A DNA stretch of 6,553 nucleotides from an uncultured Acidobacteriota bacterium (GTDB lineage Bacteria; Acidobacteriota; Thermoanaerobaculia; UBA5066), in NCBI GenBank assembly GCA_937902605.1, contig CALFNC010000161.1:1-6553 (forward strand). The letters run 5' to 3'. Both the position numbers and the translations under genes were made by a program. Positions within the stretch are counted from its first letter, which is position 1. Every line of letters begins with the position of its first letter. The notes below the pieces were generated by a model, which was given only the letters and a program-made list of their open reading frames with translations, searched no databases and was not told the origin of the DNA. This document shows positions 1-5,288 of this stretch, one piece after another.

Positions 1-915
1 CTGGTGGCCTGGCGGCTCTTCCAGATCCTGGAGGAGGCCGGGGTCCCCGACGGCGTCATCCAGTACCTCCCCGGCCCCGGCGCCGACGTGGGCGATTACA
101 TCGTCGAGCATCCGATGACGCGCTTCATCTCGTTCACCGGCTCGAAGTCGGTGGGGCTCGCCATCCAGCAGAAGGCCAGCCTGACCGCCAAAGACCAGCG
201 CTTCATGAAGCGGACGGTGCTCGAGATGGGGGGCAAGGACTTCATCGTCGTCGACGAGGACGCCGACTTCGACGACGCCGTCCAGCAGGTCGTCGCCTCC
301 GCCTTCGGGTTTCAAGGACAGAAATGCTCGGCATGCTCCCGCGCGATCGTCCACAAACGCCTCTACAGGCGCTTCGTGGATGCCGTGGCCGCCAAGTCGG
401 AGAAGCTGACCGTCGGGCCCACGTCCGACCGTGGCAATACGATGGGCCCTGTCGCTTCGGAACGGCAGCTCAAGACGGTGACCAACTACATCAAGGTGGG
501 ACAGCGCGAGGCGAAGCTCGTGGCCGGCGGGAGCTGGGACGGGAAGAAGGGAAACTTCATCCGGCCGACCGTCTTCGCCAACGTGCTCTCGAAGCACCGG
601 ATCTTCCAGGAGGAGATCTTCGGCCCGGTCCTCGGGATCACCGAGGCGCGCGACTTCGACCACGCGATCGCCCTGGCGAACGACACCGAGTACGGCCTCA
701 CCGGCTCTTACTTCGGGCTCGATCGGTACCGGATCCAGCGCGCGAAGCGGGAGCTCTTTTGCGGGAACCTCTATATCAACCGCAAATGCACCGGAGCGCT
801 CGTCGGCGTCCACCCTTTCGGCGGCTTCAACATGTCCGGGACCGACAGCAAGGCAGGCGGCCGCGACTACCTCGGCCTGTTCCTGCAGGCGAAGTCGATC
901 TCGGAAAAATTGTAG
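1..915 (+). CDS. pruA: L-glutamate gamma-semialdehyde (1-pyrroline-5-carboxylate) dehydrogenase, C-terminal part
   Basis: This aldehyde dehydrogenase superfamily enzyme oxidises glutamate semialdehyde/P5C to glutamate with NAD+, the second step of proline and arginine breakdown in the cytoplasm. The 5' end lies left of the window. About 304 residues remain of a family that is usually 515-550 long, so part of the NAD-binding domain is missing. Counting from the codon at 4, one sees FTGS (NAD-binding, about 44-47), the general-base Glu74 in LEMGGKD, the nucleophile Cys108 in GQKCSACSR, EEIFGPVL (203-210) and HPFGGFNMSGTDSKAGG (270-286). The last motif and the closing DYLGLFLQAKSISEKL are typical of the RocA/PruA2 type of P5C dehydrogenase rather than of general ALDHs. 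There is no frameshift, and the TAG stop is at 913-915. No proline dehydrogenase is visible; it could lie upstream. The gene converges with mqnC and is functionally unrelated to it. Family assignment is firm; pruA and rocA are both used as symbols. Confidence 0.93.
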   Translation: MVAWRLFQILEEAGVPDGVIQYLPGPGADVGDYIVEHPMTRFISFTGSKSVGLAIQQKASLTAKDQRFMKRTVLEMGGKDFIVVDEDADFDDAVQQVVASAFGFQGQKCSACSRAIVHKRLYRRFVDAVAAKSEKLTVGPTSDRGNTMGPVASERQLKTVTNYIKVGQREAKLVAGGSWDGKKGNFIRPTVFANVLSKHRIFQEEIFGPVLGITEARDFDHAIALANDTEYGLTGSYFGLDRYRIQRAKRELFCGNLYINRKCTGALVGVHPFGGFNMSGTDSKAGGRDYLGLFLQAKSISEKL

Positions 916-932
916 CCTGCAGCCCCGATCAC

Positions 933-951
933 GCCGCGCTCAGACCGCGGC
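933..951. terminator. Candidate bidirectional terminator hairpin between convergent genes
   Basis: A perfect 6-bp GC stem (GCCGCG at 933-938, CGCGGC at 946-951) with a 7-base loop lies in the 49-base space between the pruA stop (915) and the mqnC stop (965). An outer pairing of AGCC (914-917) with GGCT (957-960) could extend the structure. Neither side has an immediate T-run. On the minus strand a TTTTT tract lies about 24 bases further on (905-909 region), inside the end of pruA. Position between two converging genes supports a terminator role, but the missing U-tract makes it weak. Confidence 0.35.
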
Positions 952-964
952 AGCAAGGCTCGGA

Positions 965-2047
965 TCAGCGGTCGTAGACCGAGCCGCGCTGCCGCGGGAC
1001 GAACCCAGCCTCGCGAATCAGCGCGACCATGTCGTCCCTCGTCATCCGATTGTGGGCGCCCGCAGCGGCGACGACGTTCTCCTCGATCATGATCGAGCCA
1101 AGGTCGTCGGCCCCGAATACGAGGGAGACCTGGCCGATCTTCTTTCCCTGCGTGACCCAAGACCCCTGAACGTGCGGGACGTTGTCGAGGTAGAGACGAG
1201 AGATCGCGAGCGTTCGGAGGTAGTCCGCGCCGCCCGAGATCTCGACCTGGCCGTCCAGGGCCGTGTTCTCCTCCTGAAACGTCCATGGGATGAAGGCCGT
1301 GAACGAGGCAGCGCCGCGGGCGTGCGATTCGTCCTGGAGGGTCCGGATCACGTCGAGGTGGCGAACCCGCTCCTCGAAGCTCTCGCCGACGCCGAACATC
1401 ATCGTGGCCGTAGTCGTCATCCCGAGCCGGTGCGCCTCCCGGTGGACCAGGGACCACTCCCGAACGGGGGCCTTCGTGAGCGCCCAGATCCGCTTGCGGA
1501 CCGGGTCGTCGAGGATCTCCGCCCCGCCGCCCGGGACCGACATCAGTCCGGCCTTCTGGAGCCGCACCAGGACGTCCCGAACCGACGTTTTCTCCCTCTT
1601 CGCCAGGAACCAGATCTCCGGCGCCGACAATGCATGGCGGTGGATGGCGGGGTAACGGGACCGCAGGAAGGAGAGGACCTCCTCGTAGTAGCCGAACGGG
1701 AGGTCGGCATGGACCCCTCCCTGCAAAAGAATCCCCGTCCCTCCCAGCGCGAGCGTCTCCTCCACTTTCCGCCCGATCTCCTCGACCGGGAGAACGTAGC
1801 CCTCCGGGTCGCCGGCCTTCCTGTAAAACGCGCAGAACGCGCAACGGTAGATGCAGACGTTCGTGTAGTTGATGTTCCGGTCGACCTGGTACGTGGCCGT
1901 CGCCTCCGGCTGACGGCGGCGCCGAACCTCATGCGCCGCATGGCCGAGCTCGAGGAGCGAGGCTTCTCGGAAAAGGCGCGCCGCATCGAAGGGAGTCAGT
2001 CGCACGCCCGACGGCGCTTCGCGAAGGATCTCCAGGGCGGGACGCAC
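965..2047 (-). CDS. mqnC: Cyclic dehypoxanthine futalosine synthase MqnC (radical SAM)
   Basis: MqnC is a cytoplasmic radical SAM enzyme of the futalosine menaquinone pathway. It cyclises dehypoxanthine futalosine to the spiro compound cyclic DHFL, which MqnD then cleaves. The protein is 360 residues, normal for the family. The 4Fe-4S cluster motif CxxxCxxC is Cys65, Cys69 and Cys72 within NVCIYRCAFCAFYR. The preceding TYQVDRNINYTN and the CAFYR form (MqnE usually has CAFSR) favour MqnC over the related aminofutalosine synthase. Other family blocks are GILLQGGVHADLPFGYYE (105-122), SAPEIWFLAKRE (141-152), the glycine-rich LMSVPGGGAEILDD (168-181), SWVTQGKK (296-303) and GSIMIEENVVAAAG (317-330). 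The start is GTG (2047-2045), sharing one base with the mqnA TAG stop (TAGTG), with a repeated AAGGAAGGA Shine-Dalgarno just upstream, so translational coupling is likely. It is the last gene of the minus-strand operon. Family assignment is firm. Confidence 0.95.
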   Translation of the reverse strand: MRPALEILREAPSGVRLTPFDAARLFREASLLELGHAAHEVRRRRQPEATATYQVDRNINYTNVCIYRCAFCAFYRKAGDPEGYVLPVEEIGRKVEETLALGGTGILLQGGVHADLPFGYYEEVLSFLRSRYPAIHRHALSAPEIWFLAKREKTSVRDVLVRLQKAGLMSVPGGGAEILDDPVRKRIWALTKAPVREWSLVHREAHRLGMTTTATMMFGVGESFEERVRHLDVIRTLQDESHARGAASFTAFIPWTFQEENTALDGQVEISGGADYLRTLAISRLYLDNVPHVQGSWVTQGKKIGQVSLVFGADDLGSIMIEENVVAAAGAHNRMTRDDMVALIREAGFVPRQRGSVYDR

Positions 2048-2856
2048 TATTCCTTCCTTCGAGGGACGAGTGGAATGCCGGCGAACGGCGGAAGGTCCGG
2101 GGATGGGATGAGCCCATGCGCGGCCGCCCTTCGGTAGAACTCGGAGAGCCCGGCCTCGTCCTCCTCCCCGAGGTCGTGATGGAGGCTTTCCACCAGGTAG
2201 GTCGACAAGAAGGAGGAACCGAGCCCCGTCCTCTGCGCCGCTTCGCGAATGACGCGGTCGATCTTTCGCTTACCGAAATCCCTTGACCAGAAGAAGGGGT
2301 CGGGCGGGACCCCAGGGCGGACCGCCCAGACGGCGAAGACGAACGGCAGGCCAGTCAGCGCTCTCCATCCTTCCGCGAGGTCACAGACCAGGAGCCCTGT
2401 CAGGTCGGCTCGAAGGGCCGGGTCGCCGATCAGGAGGGCGGCGTCGTGGTGGGCGAGCATCTCCGAGAGGTCGGGCGCCGCAACGTGGAACTCCGGGACG
2501 TGCCCGTAACGATCAGCCAGCAGAATCCGGGCCATCGCGGCGGACGAGCGAGAGGAGGAGTCGAGGGCCACAGTTCGGACGCTCTCGAACGGGATCTTCG
2601 AGACGAGAAGAACACTTCGGACCCTCTCCCGGGAGGCGATCCCGAGGCCGCGGACGATGCGAAGACCGGGGATCCTCGCCGCCTCGATCGAAGGGATGAG
2701 CCCCGCGTCCACCTCCCCTCGCTTCAGGCGGTCCGCGCAGGCCGAAGGGATGTCGGTAATCGACTCGACCCCCTCGACCGTCCCTTTCAGGAAACCCCAG
2801 GTGAGCGGCCAGGCGTTGACGAAGTCGACGAGCGAGACGCGGATCGGCGAGGTCAT
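2047..2856 (-). CDS. mqnA: Chorismate dehydratase MqnA
   Basis: MqnA dehydrates chorismate to 3-enolpyruvylbenzoate, the committed first step of the futalosine menaquinone pathway. The fold is that of a periplasmic-binding-protein-like enzyme acting in the cytoplasm. Counting from the ATG at 2856, the 269 residues show RVSLVDFVNAWPLTWGF (6-22, the substrate-pocket VNxxPL segment), DIPSACADRL (35-44), GEVDAGLIPSIE (47-58), ALDSSSRSSA (97-106), HDAALLIGDPAL (137-148) and TGLPFVFAVWAVR (168-180), all in family order and spacing. There is no signal peptide. A GTG four codons upstream (2868) gives a 273-residue version, but the GGGGAAGGAA ribosome-binding sequence directly precedes the ATG and would lie inside the longer form, so I prefer the ATG. 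The gene is about 51 bases downstream of the NadR-like kinase gene and overlaps mqnC by one base. Assignment is firm; only the start is open. Confidence 0.93.
   Translation of the reverse strand: MTSPIRVSLVDFVNAWPLTWGFLKGTVEGVESITDIPSACADRLKRGEVDAGLIPSIEAARIPGLRIVRGLGIASRERVRSVLLVSKIPFESVRTVALDSSSRSSAAMARILLADRYGHVPEFHVAAPDLSEMLAHHDAALLIGDPALRADLTGLLVCDLAEGWRALTGLPFVFAVWAVRPGVPPDPFFWSRDFGKRKIDRVIREAAQRTGLGSSFLSTYLVESLHHDLGEEDEAGLSEFYRRAAAHGLIPSPDLPPFAGIPLVPRRKE
2050..2059 (-). promoter_or_regulatory. Repeated Shine-Dalgarno of mqnC within the mqnA 3' end
   Basis: The minus strand reads GAAGGAAGGAATA before the GTG at 2047. There are two overlapping AAGGA copies, about 3 and 7 bases from the start codon. 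The site lies inside the last codons of mqnA, which fits coupled translation of the two menaquinone genes and supports this GTG as the real start. Confidence 0.55.
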
Positions 2857-2866
2857 TTCCTTCCCC
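2857..2866 (-). promoter_or_regulatory. Ribosome-binding site that decides the mqnA start
   Basis: On the minus strand, the purine-rich run GGGGAAGGAA ends directly before the ATG at 2856-2854. The alternative GTG at 2868 has no purine-rich stretch ahead of it (ACGTATCATCCC). This favours the ATG as the mqnA start. Confidence 0.5.
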
Positions 2867-2907
2867 ACGGGATGATACGTTGCCTCGGCTCGCCCGGACG
2901 CTGAGGA

Positions 2908-3429
2908 TCAACGACGGCCCGCGCCGATCGCCCGGATCGCCGCGATCGCCCGCTCGACCCTTGCCGGACCCGAGCCTGCGATCTCTATGACGGACGCTGC
3001 GTACTCGCGAAGCGTGGCGACGAAGAGGGCGTGCACCTCCGCCCGAAGATGCCCTCGGTCGCGACTCGGGTCCGGGTGCCACGGCAGGTCGGGCATGTGG
3101 AGGAGATAGAGGTCGGCGAGGCGCACCCGGGCCGCCCGCTCGATCCATCGCGGACATCTCCCGTAGTAGTGGCGGGAGTAGACGACCGTGGAGACCAGGT
3201 CAGTGTCGAGGAGCAGGAGACCAGGATCTGACCGCTGTGCCTCCTCCACGGCGCGGACGTGCGCTCGCGCGATCGGAGAGACATCGGAGAACGCGAGCGG
3301 TGCGCCTTTGGCCTCCGCGTAGATCCGGGCGGCCTCGGGGACCCACGGGACGCTCATCTGTCTAGCGACCTCCGCTGCGATGGTGGTCTTCCCCGTGCAC
3401 TCCGAGCCGGTCAGGACGACGCGGTACAC
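2908..3429 (-). CDS. NadR-like ribosylnicotinamide kinase (stand-alone P-loop kinase)
   Basis: This predicted cytoplasmic P-loop kinase resembles the C-terminal kinase domain of NadR (AAA_28 type), which phosphorylates nicotinamide riboside to NMN with ATP. The 173 residues show Walker A GSECTGKTT (8-16), PEAAR (31-35), an acidic substrate/Mg site in LLLLDTDLVSTVVYSRHYYG (71-90) and the lid-like DLPWHPDPSRDRGHLR (114-129), which matches the NadR pattern PDxPW..D..R. The NMN adenylyltransferase and DNA-binding domains of full NadR are absent, so NMN would need a separate NadD/NadM enzyme. The start is GTG at 3429, seven bases after the pnuC stop, with GAGGG upstream, so the gene is almost certainly co-transcribed with pnuC. 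That pairing is the strongest support for nicotinamide riboside as substrate; metabolic trapping by the kinase drives PnuC uptake. Another ribonucleoside-like substrate remains possible. Family is sure, exact substrate is inferred. Confidence 0.85.
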   Translation of the reverse strand: MYRVVLTGSECTGKTTIAAEVARQMSVPWVPEAARIYAEAKGAPLAFSDVSPIARAHVRAVEEAQRSDPGLLLLDTDLVSTVVYSRHYYGRCPRWIERAARVRLADLYLLHMPDLPWHPDPSRDRGHLRAEVHALFVATLREYAASVIEIAGSGPARVERAIAAIRAIGAGRR

Positions 3430-3436
3430 AACACCC

Positions 3437-4012
3437 TCAGCCGTCCGCCCCCGACGTGAGGCTATGCCGCCAGCTCCTCACGCCCTGGATGGCGAGGCCG
3501 AGAAAGATCGCGTAGAGGCCTGCGGTGAGGAACAAGTGCTTGGCCATGTAGATGCCGATGTATACGGCGTCGACCGCTATCCAGACCCACCAGTTCTCGA
3601 GCCACTTCCTCGTCTGCATCCACTGTGCGACGAGGCTGAAGGAGGTCGTGGTGGAATCCCAGAACGGCAGCGACGCGTCGGTTTGTCCGTGGAGGACGAG
3701 GCCGAGAACGCCCGCACCGGCCGCGCCGCCCGCCCCGAGAAGCCAGAGAGCGCGGCGCGGCGTCCGCGTCACGCTCAGGGATCCGTCCAGCTTCCCGCCG
3801 TGCCTCCACGCCCACCACCCGTACAGGCACAGGACCACGTACACCACCTGGAGGCCCATGTCGGCATAGAGCCGCGCCTTCCAGAAGACGACGATAAAGA
3901 GACCGACGTTCACGAGACCAGTCGGCCATCCCCAAACGCTCTCCTTCACGATCAGCCAGACGCTGGCGATACCGAACACGACCCCGGCGATCTCCCAGGC
4001 GCTCACTGGCAT
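3437..4012 (-). CDS. pnuC: Nicotinamide riboside transporter PnuC
   Basis: PnuC is an inner-membrane facilitator of the SWEET-like vitamin transporter family that brings nicotinamide riboside into the cell. The 191 residues contain about seven hydrophobic segments (roughly 5-26, 31-46, 52-69, 87-107, 117-132, 138-156, 159-178). Family blocks are GWPTGLVNVGLF (28-39), ARLYADMGLQVVY (46-58), YGWWAW (64-69), SFSLVAQWMQTRKWLENWWV (124-143) and the WIAVDAVYIGIYMAK stretch (144-158), with the aromatic residues that line the substrate path. The NadR-like kinase gene starts seven bases downstream, matching the common pnuC-kinase pairing. PnuC relatives PnuT and PnuX carry thiamine and riboflavin; no thiamine or flavin gene is adjacent, so nicotinamide riboside is preferred. 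The ATG at 4012 overlaps the MFS gene by 10 bases. A GTG at 4006 would overlap it by only 4 bases (GTGA) and sits 9 bases from the GGAGG site, so either start is plausible. Confidence 0.92.
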   Translation of the reverse strand: MPVSAWEIAGVVFGIASVWLIVKESVWGWPTGLVNVGLFIVVFWKARLYADMGLQVVYVVLCLYGWWAWRHGGKLDGSLSVTRTPRRALWLLGAGGAAGAGVLGLVLHGQTDASLPFWDSTTTSFSLVAQWMQTRKWLENWWVWIAVDAVYIGIYMAKHLFLTAGLYAIFLGLAIQGVRSWRHSLTSGADG

Positions 4013-5184
4013 GGACCTCCGGCGAGAGGGAGCCTGCGCGTGCGGATCCGGTCGTCCGGCAGCGTCAGTGCCGCGGCCACCGCCAGGAGCGGCAGGGCGG
4101 CAACCAGGAGGATGGGCGCGGCCACCCCATGGTGGTCGGCCAGGCGGCCGAGCATCGGCGCCGCGATCCCTCCAGCCGAGACCCCGAGGCCAAGCGTCAG
4201 GCCCGAGGCCATACCGACCCGGTTGGGCAGGTACTCCTGCCCCATCACGACGAGGACGCTGAACGGCAGGTAGAGCGTGAAGCCGATCGGGACGAGCAAC
4301 GCCGTGGCGAATCGTGCGTCGTGCGCGGTGGACAGGGCGAGCAGTAACGGCGCGAGGAGGCCGAGGGAACAGAGGACGACGATCCTCCGGCCGTGGCGAT
4401 CGGCCAGCCGGCCGCCCACGATGGTGGCCACGACCCCGGTTCCCAGGAGAAGGGCGAGCGCGGCTGCTCCGTCCGCTTTGGAGCGCCCCAGGACCTTCGC
4501 CCAGAAGAGCGGTACAAAGGCCGACAGCCCGATGTAGATGACCGAACGGCTGATCACGACAAGGCCGAGCCGGGCGAACGGCCGCCAGCGGTCCGGCGTT
4601 TCCGCGCCTGCTCCCCCCGCCCCAGGCGCAGGTCTGAGCGCTCCGAGCTGAGGGGTCTGTGTGAGGAGGAAGGCTGCCACGGCGAGCATCGGGACGACCA
4701 TGACGAGGGAGGACCTCAGGCCGAAAGCGAGGACGAGCGGTGTGATCAGGATTGGGCCGGTGGCGACCCCCAGGTTTCCGCCGGTCGAGAAGATGCTCAT
4801 CCCCGTCGCCCGTCTGCTCCCGGAGACGTAATTCGCGGCGCGCGATCCCTCCGGGTGGAAAGCAGCGATACCGAGGCCGCTGAACGCGACGGCGGCCACG
4901 ATCAGAGGATAGGTCGGAGCGAGTCCCGAGAGGGCCATCCCAACGCCGGCGGCGGCGACACCCGCCGGGATCAGCCAGGGCGACGGGCGGCGATCCGCCA
5001 GATAGCCGAAGACGGGCTGGACGACGGACGATGCCACGTTCGCGGCGAGGATGAGCCCACCCGCGGCAGCGTACGTGAGGCCCCTCTCCGCGATGAAGAA
5101 GGGAAGGAGGGCCGGAAGGATCCCCTGGTTCAGGTCAGTCATGAGATGACCGAGCATCAGGATCCCCAGCAGCCGGCGGTTCAC
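4003..5184 (-). CDS. MFS transporter, fosmidomycin resistance (Fsr)-like
   Basis: This is an inner-membrane major facilitator superfamily protein of 393 residues with twelve predicted membrane segments and a Pro/Gly/Ala-rich cytoplasmic linker at about 183-198 between the two halves. Signature stretches are GHLMTDLNQGILPALLPFF (12-30), the motif A copies GYLADRRPSPW (60-70) and GGRLADRHGRR (257-267), GLGIAAFHPEGSRAA (103-117) and SIFSTGGNLGVATGP (130-144). The HPEGS and GGNLG blocks are hallmarks of the Fsr subfamily, whose E. coli member is a drug efflux pump. The substrate cannot be read from sequence, and family naming is usually by homology only. The start is GTG at 5184 with a weak upstream purine stretch; the frame stays open upstream to 5269 without an ATG, and membrane segment 1 begins right after the GTG. 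It is the first gene of the tight MFS-pnuC-kinase-mqnA-mqnC run, so its role may relate to a metabolite of that operon, but this is inference. Confidence 0.88.
   Translation of the reverse strand: MNRRLLGILMLGHLMTDLNQGILPALLPFFIAERGLTYAAAGGLILAANVASSVVQPVFGYLADRRPSPWLIPAGVAAAGVGMALSGLAPTYPLIVAAVAFSGLGIAAFHPEGSRAANYVSGSRRATGMSIFSTGGNLGVATGPILITPLVLAFGLRSSLVMVVPMLAVAAFLLTQTPQLGALRPAPGAGGAGAETPDRWRPFARLGLVVISRSVIYIGLSAFVPLFWAKVLGRSKADGAAALALLLGTGVVATIVGGRLADRHGRRIVVLCSLGLLAPLLLALSTAHDARFATALLVPIGFTLYLPFSVLVVMGQEYLPNRVGMASGLTLGLGVSAGGIAAPMLGRLADHHGVAAPILLVAALPLLAVAAALTLPDDRIRTRRLPLAGGPCQ
4016..4020 (-). promoter_or_regulatory. Shine-Dalgarno of pnuC
   Basis: GGAGG on the minus strand lies inside the MFS gene, 3 bases before the ATG at 4012 and 9 bases before the GTG at 4006. 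The spacing favours the GTG slightly, the codon favours the ATG. Either way pnuC translation is probably coupled to that of the MFS gene. Confidence 0.5.
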
Positions 5185-5221
5185 CGCCCCGTTCTCGGCG
5201 AGACGGTCGGGAATGTCAACC

Positions 5222-5278
5222 CGCGGGGGGAGGCAGCCGGCGGCTTCGTTCTTCGGAACGGAGCCTCAGGCCCCCGCG
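5222..5278. terminator. Two-tier GC-rich hairpin with UUCG loop between the CoA-transferase and MFS genes
   Basis: The inner hairpin has arms 5242-5251 and 5256-5265 closing on TTCG. In plus-strand RNA this is a 10-bp stem with one G-U pair and a c(UUCG)g tetraloop; in minus-strand RNA the loop is CGAA and the wobble becomes a C-A mismatch. An outer perfect 8-bp stem pairs CGCGGGGG (5222-5229) with CCCCCGCG (5271-5278). The element sits 11-67 bases downstream of the CoA-transferase stop and before the MFS start. It may end or stabilise the upstream mRNA. No T-run follows on the minus strand, so classic intrinsic termination is not shown. Confidence 0.45.
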
Positions 5279-5288
5279 TAGCCGGGTC

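Noticed and set aside
867..1844. Long minus-strand reading frame of 325 codons overlapping mqnC and the end of pruA
   Set aside because: It is an out-of-frame shadow of mqnC in GC-rich DNA, rich in Arg, Gly and Pro with no recognisable domain, while the mqnC frame carries all family motifs.
965..2047. Assignment of the radical SAM gene as MqnE (aminofutalosine synthase) instead of MqnC
   Set aside because: TYQVDRNINYTN, the CAFYR form of the cluster motif and the SWVTQGKK and GSIMIEENVVAAAG blocks fit MqnC.
1052..2137. Plus-strand reading frame of 361 codons opposite mqnC
   Set aside because: It is antisense to a complete, strongly conserved mqnC, has low-complexity Arg/Asp/Pro composition and no family resemblance.
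2883..2906. Small inverted repeat CCTCGGC/GCTGAGG between the kinase gene and mqnA
   Set aside because: The stem is 7 bp with a mismatch on the transcribed minus strand and a 10-base loop, with no T-run. It is too weak to call a terminator inside an apparent operon.
3380..4273. Plus-strand reading frame of 297 codons opposite pnuC
   Set aside because: It is antisense to pnuC and spans three real minus-strand genes, with no motif and biased composition.
5191..5219. Possible minus-strand promoter before the MFS gene: TTGACA (5219-5214) with a hexamer GAGAAC after 17 bases
   Set aside because: The -35 match is perfect but the -10 is poor, and transcription would begin almost on the start codon, leaving no leader or ribosome-binding site. 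It is probably a chance match, though a promoter after the hairpin would make sense.
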